From NCBI GenBank assembly GCA_945931665.1, contig CAMEPL010000007.1, positions 1 to 54,077 of the forward strand: a DNA stretch of 54,077 nucleotides. Reading direction: 5' to 3'. Of the stretch, positions 44,190 to 53,226 are shown piece after piece. The translations under genes were made by a program, and so were the position numbers. The stretch's first letter is position 1. Each line of letters opens with the position of its first letter. This stretch comes from an uncultured Clostridium sp. (GTDB lineage: Bacteria > Bacillota > Clostridia > Peptostreptococcales > Peptostreptococcaceae). The notes beneath the pieces were generated by a model. It made no database searches. It saw nothing but the letters and a program-made list of their open reading frames with translations, and was not told where the DNA came from.

Positions 44190-46166
44190 TTAATTTGCTT
44201 TTTTCTTTTTTAAAAATCCTAGTATTAATCCTCCAACTACAGAACCTATTACTAATGCTACAAAATACATTAAAGGATTAGTTATAACTGGTAGTATAAA
44301 TATTCCACCATGAGGAGCTCTAGATCCACAGCTAAATGCCATTGATAATGCACCTGCTATTGCTGAACCTACTACACAAGATGGTATTACTCTCGCTGGG
44401 TCTCCTGCTGCAAATGGTATCGCACCTTCTGTTATAAATGATAATCCCATTACATAGTTTACTATACCGGATTTTCTTTCACTTTCAGTAAATCTATCTT
44501 TAAAGAATGTAGTTGCAAGTGCTATTGCTATAGGAGGTACCATACCACCTATCATAACTGCTGCCATTATTTCGAATTGTTCTGGACCTGCATTGGCAAC
44601 TGTAAGTTGTGCAGTCCCAAATACGTATGCTGCTTTATTAAATGGTCCACCCATATCAACTGCCATCATTCCTGCTAGTACAGCACCTAATAATATCTTA
44701 CTGCTTCCACTCATTGATGATAAGAAGTTGTTAAGTCCTGTATTTATTGCACCCATTATTGGATTAACAGCCATCATAAATATCGCCATTAACAGTATCC
44801 CAAACACTGGGTAAAGTAATACTGGTTTTATACCTTCTAGTGCTGCTGGCAATTTGGAGAATAATTTTTTAAGTATAAGTACTATATATCCTGCTACAAA
44901 ACCTGCTAGTAAAGCTCCTAAGAATCCTGAACTTACTGGATTAGAATTTGCAAAATCCATTACATTAGTAAATGTATATCCATCTTTTGCAATAACTCCA
45001 CCTACAAAACCTACTGCTAAACCTGGTCTATCTGCTATACTCATTGCGATATAACCAGCTAATATAGGTAACATAAATCCAAATGCTTGTTCCCCAACTG
45101 TTTTAAAGAATGCTGCCAGTGGAGTATTCTTACCGAAATTCGCTGGGTTTATACTGTAATCATCTAATAAGAATGCTATTGCTATTAATATACCTCCACC
45201 TACAACAAATGGTAGCATGTGAGATACACCGTTCATTAAGTCTTTATAAAATTTTCTTCCTAAACCTTCTTCTTCATTTGCACTTTCTTCTGAATCATTT
45301 GCTGCATTATCAGCATGATATACTGGAGCATCACCTTTTATTGCTCTGTCTAATAATTCATCAGCTTTATGTATTCCATCTGCAACTTTAGTTATTATAA
45401 CTTTCTTGCCATCGAATCTATTCATTTCGACTTTTTTATCTGCTGCAACAATTATACATTTTGCATGTTCTATCTCATCTTTTGTCAGTTCATTTTTAAC
45501 TCCACCAGAACCATTAGTCTCGACTTTGATTGTTATTCCTTTTTCTTCCGCCTTATTATTTAAACTTTCTGCCGCCATAAATGTATGAGCTATACCTGTT
45601 GGACAAGCAGTAACCGCTAAAACTTGAGGGTATCTATCATCTTGTGGAGTTTTTTCTAATTTATTTTTATTTTCAACAGTTTCTTCTTCTTTTTCTTCCT
45701 CTGGGAATTTTTCTATTTCTTTTTTATCTATTAATGATAAGAATTCATCCACACTTTTTGTAGCTATTAAGTTATTTTTAAATTCCTCATCCATTAATAT
45801 TGTCGATAATCTTGACAATACTTCTAAGTGTGTGTTGTTTGCACCATCTGGTGCTGCTATCATAAAGAATAAGTTAGATAAGCTACCGTCAAATGCTTCA
45901 TAGTCTATTCCATCTTTTGTTACCCCAGCTGCCAAACAAGCTTTTTTAACTGCTTTTGTTTTTGCATGAGGAATTGCTATTCCCTCACCGACTGCAGTCG
46001 TACTTAATTCTTCACGAGCTAAAATAGCTTCTTTATACTCGGCTTTATTATTTAAATTTCCACTTGCATTTACTAAGTCCACCATCTCATCTATTACTTC
46101 TGGTTTAGTTTTAGATGAAAGATTTAGGTTTATAGATTCTTTTGATAATAAATCTGTAATTCTCAT
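44190..46166 (-). CDS. fruA: Fructose-specific PTS enzyme IIABC
   Basis: 658 residues in the order EIIA-EIIB-EIIC. EIIA carries the phospho-His67 in IPHAKTKAV. A Glu/Lys-rich linker (about 150-175) leads to EIIB, with the phospho-Cys188 in VTACPTGIAHTF. EIIC (about 305-655) has the expected membrane helices and ends with KKKKAN. It imports fructose as fructose-1-phosphate in the membrane with phosphate from HPr. The IIABC order and the partner kinase downstream of the regulator fit a standard fructose operon. AGGAGTAGGAGTT precedes ATG 46166. The operon is led by fruK, 91 bases upstream, and ends at a strong terminator. Confidence 0.95.
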   Translation of the reverse strand: MRITDLLSKESINLNLSSKTKPEVIDEMVDLVNASGNLNNKAEYKEAILAREELSTTAVGEGIAIPHAKTKAVKKACLAAGVTKDGIDYEAFDGSLSNLFFMIAAPDGANNTHLEVLSRLSTILMDEEFKNNLIATKSVDEFLSLIDKKEIEKFPEEEKEEETVENKNKLEKTPQDDRYPQVLAVTACPTGIAHTFMAAESLNNKAEEKGITIKVETNGSGGVKNELTKDEIEHAKCIIVAADKKVEMNRFDGKKVIITKVADGIHKADELLDRAIKGDAPVYHADNAANDSEESANEEEGLGRKFYKDLMNGVSHMLPFVVGGGILIAIAFLLDDYSINPANFGKNTPLAAFFKTVGEQAFGFMLPILAGYIAMSIADRPGLAVGFVGGVIAKDGYTFTNVMDFANSNPVSSGFLGALLAGFVAGYIVLILKKLFSKLPAALEGIKPVLLYPVFGILLMAIFMMAVNPIMGAINTGLNNFLSSMSGSSKILLGAVLAGMMAVDMGGPFNKAAYVFGTAQLTVANAGPEQFEIMAAVMIGGMVPPIAIALATTFFKDRFTESERKSGIVNYVMGLSFITEGAIPFAAGDPARVIPSCVVGSAIAGALSMAFSCGSRAPHGGIFILPVITNPLMYFVALVIGSVVGGLILGFLKKKKAN

Positions 46167-46257
46167 AACTCCTACTCCTTTTCTTTATTATTAAATACTA
46201 TTATTGACTTTATATATTCTATTATTTCTAGTTTCCAATTTAGTTTTCAGTTATATA

Positions 46258-47178
46258 CTAATTGATTTTTTCTATTTTTATTTCTTTTATTAATTTGTCT
46301 ATAAGTTCTCTAGTAGCTAAGTCAGAAGAAAATGCTGTCGCTCCTCCACTTGCTGCCCCTAATCTTAAAGCTTCTTCATAATTATTTGATTTTAAGTATC
46401 CACTTATAAAACCTGCTACCATTGAATCTCCAGCTCCAACTGAATTTACAACTTCACCTTTTGCAACACTACTTAAAAATACTTGATTATCTTCTGATAC
46501 TAATAATGCTCCGTCTTTTCCCATAGATATCAAAACATTTTGAGCACCCATTTCTTTTAATTTTTTAGCATAGAAAATTATATCTTCTGTATTATTTAGC
46601 TCTACATTAAACATCTCTGCTAATTCGTGGTTGTTTGGTTTTATTAAAAATGGTTTGTATTTTAAAACATTTAAAAGTAGATTCTTAGTTGCATCAACAA
46701 CTACTTTTATATCTCTATATTCTACTCTTTTCATTATATCTTCATATAATCTCTCGTCTAAACATGACGGAATACTTCCTGATAGTATTAAAATATCTCC
46801 ATCTACTAATTGATCTATTACTTCATAAAATCTATTTAATTCTTCATCACTAATTTGTGGCCCTTGTCCATTTATTTCAGTCTCTTCTTCGCTTTTAATT
46901 TTTACATTAATTCTTGTAAAACCATCTTTTACTTTTATGAAGTTTGACTCTAGGTTTAATTCTTCTAAAGAATTTATTATATAATCCCCTGTAAATCCAC
47001 TTACAAATCCTAAAGCTATGCTATCATTATCTAAGTTTTTTAATATCCTAGTTACATTTATACCTTTTCCACCCGGATATACATGTTCTTCATTTACCCT
47101 ATTGATATGACCCTTAACTAGTTTTTTAACTTTTACAACATAGTCTATTGATGGGTTTAAAGTTACTGTATATATCAT
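46258..47178 (-). CDS. fruK: 1-phosphofructokinase
   Basis: 306 residues of the PfkB/ribokinase family; it phosphorylates fructose-1-phosphate to fructose-1,6-bisphosphate. Visible motifs are VTLNPSIDYVV at the N-terminus, YPGGKGINVTRIL for substrate binding, LSGSIPSCL, and GAGDSMVAGFISG with the catalytic Asp near residue 254. It has the usual family length. It is the first gene of the fru operon; AAAGGAGGCTTGTAG precedes ATG 47178. A TTGACT box at 47283-47278 on the minus strand may be the -35 of its promoter, with a weak -10 (TAATTT). The PRD regulator upstream is the likely activator. Confidence 0.95.
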   Translation of the reverse strand: MIYTVTLNPSIDYVVKVKKLVKGHINRVNEEHVYPGGKGINVTRILKNLDNDSIALGFVSGFTGDYIINSLEELNLESNFIKVKDGFTRINVKIKSEEETEINGQGPQISDEELNRFYEVIDQLVDGDILILSGSIPSCLDERLYEDIMKRVEYRDIKVVVDATKNLLLNVLKYKPFLIKPNNHELAEMFNVELNNTEDIIFYAKKLKEMGAQNVLISMGKDGALLVSEDNQVFLSSVAKGEVVNSVGAGDSMVAGFISGYLKSNNYEEALRLGAASGGATAFSSDLATRELIDKLIKEIKIEKIN

Positions 47179-47281
47179 CTACAAGCCTCCTTTATATTAT
47201 TAGTGCTCATTTTTATTTTTTTTATTACGTTTATTTATCTTATAACTCTATAGTAAATTAAAATTACGTTTTCAGAAAGTC

Positions 47282-47312
47282 AAAAAATTTCTCTTAATTA
47301 AAAGAGAAATTT
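47282..47312 (-). terminator. Terminator between the PRD regulator and fruK
   Basis: Perfect 11-bp stem AAATTTCTCTT/AAGAGAAATTT (47285-47312), with T6 on the minus strand. A further 13-bp inverted repeat (47332-47344 with 47359-47371, AATTTAGGGATGT/ACATCCCTAAATT) lies before it without a T-run. Confidence 0.82.
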
Positions 47313-47393
47313 ATCATTTTTATTATTTAATAATTTAGGGATGTAAATTATTAAATCCACATCCCTAAATTATTATTTCATATTAAGCTTTTT

Positions 47394-49163
47394 TTAAAAC
47401 ATCTTTATAAATTTTTCATAGTTTTTATTTTCACATATACCTATTACTTTTGATACTGAGCCAACTTGTTTATATATCGTCGAAAATAATTTTTCATAGT
47501 CAAATATCTCATCTTTATCAATAGCTAAAATTAAAACAAGTCTTACATCTCCCAAAGTCCAATGAATAGGCTTATTTAATATTCCAACTGCTATTTTGTT
47601 TTTTAATATTTTCCCATTTGCCCCATGTGGTAACGCAACCATATTACCAATCTCTGTAGTAGCTATTTTTTCTCTATCAAGGAAAGAGTTTTTCATCTCA
47701 TCGTCTATAACACCTTGATTTACAAGTTGAGTTGCCATATACCCTATAACTTCTTCTTTTGTTTTAAAGTCTAAATCTGTAAAAAATAGATTTCTATCAA
47801 ATAAATCTCTCGTTTCAATCTCTTTATACATCTTTCCTGTTTTCATAAACTTCTCTATTATTTTTACTTCATTGTCATTTAAAAGAGGGGATACAGTTAT
47901 CACAGGCACTCTCTCACATTTAATATCTACTGTTGATATTATAAAATCCACTTCCATAACATTTATATAATCAATTAAATATGCCGGTATTATTTTTACT
48001 ATTTCTATTTTTCCTTCAAATAAATACTCTAGCTTATTTTTAACTAGCATTGAAGTTCCTATACCCGATACACATACTATTATTACTTTAAACACTTTTT
48101 TCTTTTGATTGTGTTCACTTCTTTCAATAGCACCACCAACATGCACTGCTATATTTGATATTTCTTCATCATCTAATTTTAAATCGAGCTCTTCTTCCAT
48201 TGTTTTCTTTGCAATTTTGCCTAATTCATATGCATATGGATATTTTATTCTTATATCAATAGGTAAACCACTGTATTGATTTATTCCTAACTTCATTTTT
48301 TTATATATACTATTTATATGATTATAAAGACAAGTTTCAAATATTTCGTCTTTGCTAATATCTATAGATGTAGCGATTTTTAAGTTTTTACAAAATTTCT
48401 TTATTGCTCGTATTATTTTTTCTTTATTTTTGTCATCATTCATTATCAATTCTCTTTGAATTAAATATTCTTTTATATATTCTTGTATAAACTCACTTTC
48501 ATCTTGATTACTTCTGCTTAACTTTATAAAAATAATACTACATAGATTTTTAAATTCTGTATCGCTAAGTACTAGATGTTCTTTGCCTAACATATTTAAA
48601 ATTATGTTTTTTAAATTAAATATATTGTTTGATACTTTTTCACTTAAAAAATCCTTTAAATTAAGTTCATTGTCCTTTTTTGAACATATATCCAATATAA
48701 AGTTAATTATATCTTCTTCATCAGCATCTATACCAATTCCCTGTTTATGTTTTGATACAACAGATATATTGTATTTTTTTAAAATAGATTTTACTTCTTT
48801 TAAGTCATTTTTTACTGTAGAAACGCTGATATACATAGAATCTGCTAATTCTTCTAATTTCACAGTATTTTCTGACTTAGTTGTTAAGTTTATTAAACTT
48901 TTTATAATATAGTCAATCCTGTCAACATTTCCTAAATACTGACTTGGAATAGTAATATGATCAAATGAGCCCTCTATTTTGTAACCTATTCCTCGAATTG
49001 ATATAATTTTCCCATCTTTACTGTTTTTATTGATGTCTTTAATCTCACTTTGTATTGTTTTTGTAGAACATCCAATTTCTTCACTAAGAGCTAAACTGCT
49101 AACAGGATTCTGAGAATTTTTTAATATTTCAATTATATTTAAGGCTCTTATACTATAAATAAT
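47394..49163 (-). CDS. PRD-containing BglG/MtlR-type transcriptional regulator with EIIB and EIIA domains; no standard start codon
   Basis: About 589 residues in order: HTH (about 1-60, LALSEEIGCSTKTIQSEIKD), a second HTH (KLEELADSMYISVSTVKNDL), two PRD domains (about 180-390), an EIIB-like domain with Cys in IVCVSGIGTSM, and a C-terminal EIIA domain with His in VALPHGANGK. This is the MtlR/LicR type of PTS-controlled activator. It sits upstream of fruK-fruA, so fructose control is likely. The frame continues well upstream of the first GTG (48863), but has no ATG, GTG or TTG before its stop at about 49212. GGGGGAG (49176-49170) stands six bases before ATT 49163 (next ATT 49160), so I place the start there. 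The alternative is a lost ATG or a truncated 489-residue product from GTG 48863. Confidence 0.8.
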   Translation of the reverse strand: MIYSIRALNIIEILKNSQNPVSSLALSEEIGCSTKTIQSEIKDINKNSKDGKIISIRGIGYKIEGSFDHITIPSQYLGNVDRIDYIIKSLINLTTKSENTVKLEELADSMYISVSTVKNDLKEVKSILKKYNISVVSKHKQGIGIDADEEDIINFILDICSKKDNELNLKDFLSEKVSNNIFNLKNIILNMLGKEHLVLSDTEFKNLCSIIFIKLSRSNQDESEFIQEYIKEYLIQRELIMNDDKNKEKIIRAIKKFCKNLKIATSIDISKDEIFETCLYNHINSIYKKMKLGINQYSGLPIDIRIKYPYAYELGKIAKKTMEEELDLKLDDEEISNIAVHVGGAIERSEHNQKKKVFKVIIVCVSGIGTSMLVKNKLEYLFEGKIEIVKIIPAYLIDYINVMEVDFIISTVDIKCERVPVITVSPLLNDNEVKIIEKFMKTGKMYKEIETRDLFDRNLFFTDLDFKTKEEVIGYMATQLVNQGVIDDEMKNSFLDREKIATTEIGNMVALPHGANGKILKNKIAVGILNKPIHWTLGDVRLVLILAIDKDEIFDYEKLFSTIYKQVGSVSKVIGICENKNYEKFIKMF

Positions 49164-49229
49164 TAAAATCTCCCCCTTGCAAACTAAGTTTGTTTTTCTA
49201 TTGTAATCCCTTTAAAAAACTTTTATTAT

Positions 49230-51344
49230 TTACTTCTTTTTCAAATTGGCAAGAGCTGCAAAAGGATTATTAAACGCTTCTTGCTCTTTATTTTGATTTT
49301 TTAAATATTTATTTATATCTTTTTTAGATGCTTTTCCCTTTTCTTCTGCTTTTCTTTTATTGAATGAAGATAATTTTTCCCTATATCCACAGCTACATGT
49401 AAATATCTTACCTTCTCCTTCACCTTTTAGTTCAAGCCTTTTGTGACAATTTGGACATCTAGCATTAGTAGTTTGTGAAATCAATTTTCTAGTATTACAT
49501 TCTCTATCTTCACAAACAAGCATTTTACCCCTTTTGCCATTGACCTCTAACATGAATTTACCACACTTTGGACATTTATTTCTAGTTAAATTGTCGTGTT
49601 TAAATTTATTTTCACTATTTTTTATTTCTTTTACAATAGTTTTTGAGTAGTTTTTCATTTCGTTTAGAAACTCATTTTTCTTACTCTTACCTTTTGATAT
49701 ATCGTTTAAAGTTTTTTCCCATTTAGCAGTTAATTCTGGACTTTTTAAATCTTTTGGCGCCAAATCTAAAAGCTGTCTTCCCTTTGATGTTATATGAATT
49801 TCCTTGTTTTTCATCTCAACAAAGAAAGAATTAAATAATTTTTCAATTATATCAGCTCTTGTCGCAACAGTTCCTAAGTTGTGTTTTTCCATTTCTGTAA
49901 GTAAAGTAGCTTCATTTAAATATGAAGGTGGATTAGTTTTTTTGCTTTCTATTTTGACATTTTCCACTTTTAATACTTCATTTACATTTACATCAATTAT
50001 ACCTTCATATGTTTCATTATCATCTGCTGCATAATTTTCTCTCCAACCTAATTTGATAATTTTATTGCCCCTTGCTATAAATGTCTCACCTTCACAAATT
50101 CCTTTTATAGTAGTTTGTTCATATTCAAAAGGAGGACATAATACGCTTAAAAATCTCTTGACTACTAAATCGTAAATTTTTCTCTCTTTATCAGATAACT
50201 CACCTAAAAATACTCTTTCTTCTGTAGGTATTATAGCGTGATGATCTGTAACTTTTGAATTATCTACAAAAGATTTATTAGGTTTTATTTTTGTCTTTAG
50301 TAGTTTCATACATACTTTTGAATATTCACTAGTGTTTACTGCTTTTATTCTATCTTTTAAAGTATCTACTATATCATCTGTTAAATATCTTGAATCTGTT
50401 CTTGGGTATGTAAGCACTTTGTGATGTTCGTATAATTTTTGCATAATAGATAAAGTTTCTTTTGCTGAATATCCAAACATCTTATTTGCATCTCTTTGTA
50501 ATTCAGTTAAATCATAAAGAGCTGGCGAATATTTTTTCTTGTTAGATTTTTTAACATCTATTATTTTTAAATCTTTATTTGTTATTTTTTTCTTTATGTT
50601 TTCAATTTTATCTTTGTTAAAAGTTGAAATAGAATTATTTCTATCATGCCAAGATAATTTTAAGTAACTTCCGTTTTTTTCAATTAAAATATCTAATGTA
50701 TAGTAGTCTTTTGGTTTAAAATTTCTTATTTCATCTTCTCTTTTTAATATCATAGCTAAAGTTGGAGTCTGCACCCTACCACAAGACAGACTTGCATTGT
50801 ATTTTGTTGTAAGTGCTCTAGTAGCATTTATCCCAACTATCCAATCTGCCTCAGCTCTTGCTATTGCTGAGTAATAAAGATTATTGTAATCTCTTCCATC
50901 TCTTAGTTTAGTGAAACCTTCTTTAATAGCTTTATCTGTACTTGAAGATATCCACAGACGCTTAATAGGCTTTTTAACATGTGCTTTTTCTATTATCCAT
51001 CTAGCTACTAATTCACCTTCACGTCCAGCATCAGTAGCTATTACAATTTCGCTTACATCATTTCTATTTAATTGAGATTTTACTGTATTAAATTGTTTCG
51101 CGCTCTTCTTTATTACTACAGTTTTTAAGTCTCTTGGAAGTATAGGTAAATCGTTTATATCCCAAGATTTATATTTTTTATCGTAAGTTTCTGGATCTGC
51201 TAGTGTAACTAAATGACCTAGAGCCCATGTAACTATATATTTATTTCCTTCTATGTATCCATTTTTTTCGTTTTTACAGCCTAAAACCCTGGCAATATCT
51301 CTTCCAACTGACGGTTTTTCGGCCAAAACTAATATCTTTGCCAT
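49230..51344 (-). CDS. topB: DNA topoisomerase III
   Basis: 704 residues of type IA topoisomerase. The N-terminal Toprim domain has AEKPSVGRDIA and the acidic triad region ATDAGREGE (about 103-111). The catalytic tyrosine is Tyr313 in TYPRTDSRYL. The LSCGRVQTPTLAMI segment and DHHAIIPT are typical of TopB-like enzymes. Two C-terminal zinc-ribbon-like segments (CPKCGKFMLEV...CEDRECN, CPNCHKRLEL...CSCGYRE) follow at about 605-670. It relaxes and decatenates single-strand-nicked DNA. AAAGGACAGAAT precedes ATG 51344. It is not near conjugation genes, so I regard it as a chromosomal housekeeping copy. Confidence 0.93.
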   Translation of the reverse strand: MAKILVLAEKPSVGRDIARVLGCKNEKNGYIEGNKYIVTWALGHLVTLADPETYDKKYKSWDINDLPILPRDLKTVVIKKSAKQFNTVKSQLNRNDVSEIVIATDAGREGELVARWIIEKAHVKKPIKRLWISSSTDKAIKEGFTKLRDGRDYNNLYYSAIARAEADWIVGINATRALTTKYNASLSCGRVQTPTLAMILKREDEIRNFKPKDYYTLDILIEKNGSYLKLSWHDRNNSISTFNKDKIENIKKKITNKDLKIIDVKKSNKKKYSPALYDLTELQRDANKMFGYSAKETLSIMQKLYEHHKVLTYPRTDSRYLTDDIVDTLKDRIKAVNTSEYSKVCMKLLKTKIKPNKSFVDNSKVTDHHAIIPTEERVFLGELSDKERKIYDLVVKRFLSVLCPPFEYEQTTIKGICEGETFIARGNKIIKLGWRENYAADDNETYEGIIDVNVNEVLKVENVKIESKKTNPPSYLNEATLLTEMEKHNLGTVATRADIIEKLFNSFFVEMKNKEIHITSKGRQLLDLAPKDLKSPELTAKWEKTLNDISKGKSKKNEFLNEMKNYSKTIVKEIKNSENKFKHDNLTRNKCPKCGKFMLEVNGKRGKMLVCEDRECNTRKLISQTTNARCPNCHKRLELKGEGEGKIFTCSCGYREKLSSFNKRKAEEKGKASKKDINKYLKNQNKEQEAFNNPFAALANLKKK

Positions 51345-51461
51345 ATTCTGTCCTTTCTACAAAGTTCATAAGTATATACTTTTATATAAAATTTTTCTTT
51401 TATTACTCTATATATTAACATTTTCTGAGTTATTTTGTATATATTTATACTTATAAGATTT

Positions 51462-51511
51462 TTATATAAAATATATACTTTTAATATATACTCAGTATAT
51501 ATTTTATATAA
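51462..51511. repeat. Perfect 18-bp AT inverted repeat
   Basis: TTATATAAAATATATACT (51462-51479) and its reverse complement (51494-51511) are separated by 14 bases and lie just downstream of the macro-domain gene. A T6 run follows on the plus strand (GTTTTTT) but only AAAAATC on the minus strand, so its role as a terminator for the minus-strand gene is uncertain. Confidence 0.6.
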
Positions 51512-51516
51512 GTTTT

Positions 51517-52053
51517 TTAGTTTATATCTAATTTTATTTTAAGAACCCTTTTATAAATTTCATAATCTCTATCGCCAAAACATACAAACCAGACTTGGTC
51601 GATTTTATCTCCATGTTGTTTAAGCATATCTATTACTGCATCACAAGCAATATTTGTAGCTTCTTCTTTTGGATAACCATATATACCCGTACTTATAGCA
51701 GGAAACGCTATTGTTCTTAAATTATGTTCTATCAATATCTCTAATGATCTTTTATAACAAGAGTATAATAATTTATCTTCATTTGAATGACCGTCTTTAT
51801 ATATTGGACCGACTGTATGAATAACATATTTACATGGCAAATTATATCCTTTTGTTATTTTTGCATCACCAGTACTACATCCATGTAATGTTTCACATTC
51901 CTTTAATAATTCTCTTCCTGCGGCTCTGTGTATTGCCCCATCAACACCGCCACCTCCTAAAAGTGATCTATTTGCAGCATTTACTATAGCATCGACTTTT
52001 GCCTTTGTTATATCACCTTTTATTATCTCAATTTTTTCAATGATATATTTCAT
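51517..52053 (-). CDS. Macro-domain ADP-ribose (O-acetyl-ADP-ribose) hydrolase
   Basis: 178 residues from ATG 52053 ([10 protein letters not shown]), with AAAGAGGTGATTGCA upstream; the longer frame has no binding site. It is a single macro domain of the YmdB/MacroD type: [20 protein letters not shown] carries the conserved Asn-Ala-Ala-Asn and glycine-rich loop, and [12 protein letters not shown] the second substrate-binding loop. It should remove acetyl or ADP-ribose groups from ADP-ribose derivatives, as known for the family. There is no DarT-like toxin gene next to it, so the toxin-antitoxin type of macro protein is unlikely. It is monocistronic. Confidence 0.9.
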   Translation of the reverse strand: MKYIIEKIEIIKGDITKAKVDAIVNAANRSLLGGGGVDGAIHRAAGRELLKECETLHGCSTGDAKITKGYNLPCKYVIHTVGPIYKDGHSNEDKLLYSCYKRSLEILIEHNLRTIAFPAISTGIYGYPKEEATNIACDAVIDMLKQHGDKIDQVWFVCFGDRDYEIYKRVLKIKLDIN

Positions 52054-52123
52054 TGCAATCACCTCTTTTAACAATATTTTACTATATTATCACCTCAATT
52101 AAAAATTATTCATAAAAAAAAAG

Positions 52124-52167
52124 AAAAAAAACATCAAAATAAATGTTTAAATCATTTATCTTGATGT
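52124..52167 (-). terminator. Terminator of the FNT channel gene
   Basis: Stem ACATCAAaATAAATG (52131-52145) with CATTTATcTTGATGT (52153-52167), with T7 on the minus strand (complement of 52124-52130). Confidence 0.88.
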
Positions 52168-52196
52168 CTTAATGTGTGTTTTTAAGGGATAGAAAA

Positions 52197-52991
52197 TTAA
52201 GCTACTCTATCTATTTTATCTGTTTTTTTATCTCCAGTAGATAAGAAATATGTTCCTATTCCTAAGAATAATATTCCACCTACCATGTTTCCTAATGTTA
52301 CGAATAATAAGTTGTATGCCATTCCTGAAAGAGTTACTGAAGTAGCTCCTGATAATATACATACTGCGAAAGTTATCATATTTGCAATGCAGTGTTCAAA
52401 TCCACTTGTAACAAAAGCAAATAAAGTTAAGAATAGTATTATTAATTTAGCTGTATCATCTTTTAATCTGTATGCAGCTAAAACTCCTGCACAAACTAAT
52501 ATGTTACATAAAATTCCTTTGAAGAATAATTGGTACGCCGCTACATCAATTTTACCTAATGCAGTGTATTCGAAATATTCAAGTGTAGTACCTTTAAATA
52601 ATCCTGTTCCTAAGAATAAAAGTGCTATTAATATTGCTCCTATGAAGTTACCTAAATAACTATAACCTAAAACTTTAGCTCCATCTTTTACACTAGTTTC
52701 TTTGCTCATAGCCCCAACAGCCATAACCATATTGTTACTTGTAAATAACTCACTACCTAAAAGTATTATTAAACTAAGTGCTACTGAGAATGACATCCCA
52801 ACAGCTATTTTAGTCATTGGTGAATGCACATCATGTAAATATCCACCTACTGTGAAAATTAGTATATCACCTAATCCAATGAATATACCTGCAAACATAG
52901 CTGATACTAAGTATCTTAATTTGTTTTGGTTTAAAAAGTCGATTTTATGTCTAGCTTTATGAGCTAACATATTTACTGTATCTTGGTTCAT
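52197..52991 (-). CDS. Formate/nitrite transporter (FNT) family channel
   Basis: 264 residues with six membrane helices of the FNT fold. The conserved motif GFEHCIANMITFAVCIL (about 198-214) contains the central-constriction His, and GSELFTSNNMVM (about 79-90) forms the hydrophobic entry loop. FNT proteins exchange formate, nitrite or hydrosulfide; in C. difficile a family member next to asr is the HSC hydrosulfide channel. This gene is not adjacent to asrABC, so I cannot assign the anion. GAGGAGACGGAACA precedes ATG 52991. It is monocistronic. The window also encodes a NirA-like reductase and Asr, which would supply or consume nitrite and sulfide. Confidence 0.88.
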   Translation of the reverse strand: MNQDTVNMLAHKARHKIDFLNQNKLRYLVSAMFAGIFIGLGDILIFTVGGYLHDVHSPMTKIAVGMSFSVALSLIILLGSELFTSNNMVMAVGAMSKETSVKDGAKVLGYSYLGNFIGAILIALLFLGTGLFKGTTLEYFEYTALGKIDVAAYQLFFKGILCNILVCAGVLAAYRLKDDTAKLIILFLTLFAFVTSGFEHCIANMITFAVCILSGATSVTLSGMAYNLLFVTLGNMVGGILFLGIGTYFLSTGDKKTDKIDRVA

Positions 52992-53136
52992 TGTTCCGTC
53001 TCCTCTAAAATTGATTTGTATAATTTCAAGCTTTTCTATTTTATCATAGTTTAATCTTATTTTTCAAATTTTTTTAATTAGTATTTTAATAGTCTATAAT
53101 TTAGTTTATACAGTCTTATACTTTTTTATTAGCTAC

Positions 53137-53177
53137 AAAAAAGGCTAACTTAAAATTAGATTTTTAAATTAACCTTT
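53137..53177 (-). terminator. Terminator of proA
   Basis: A long stem with a few mismatches, AAAGGTTAAtTTAAAA with TTTTAAGTTAGCCTTT on the minus strand, followed by T6. It lies about 50 bases after the proA stop. The rest of 52992-53226 shows nothing else. Confidence 0.75.
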
Positions 53178-53226
53178 CCAAATTAAATTTATCTGTATTT
53201 TATATATAAATTGTTATTTTAGATGA

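Noticed and set aside
45110..45588. Overlapping plus-strand open frames rich in Leu, His and Phe opposite fruA
   Set aside because: Shadow frames of the fruA EIIB and linker region; no start signals.
47332..47371. 13-bp inverted repeat before fruK as a ribonucleic antiterminator (RAT) site
   Set aside because: The regulator has the MtlR/LicR layout with DNA-binding HTH domains, not the CAT RNA-binding domain that uses RAT sites.
49230..51344. topB as a plasmid or conjugative-element marker
   Set aside because: No relaxase, T4SS or integrase genes flank it; it sits among housekeeping genes.
51517..52053. Macro-domain protein as the antitoxin of a DarTG-type system
   Set aside because: No DarT-like ADP-ribosyltransferase gene is adjacent, and the domain looks like the YmdB/MacroD housekeeping type.
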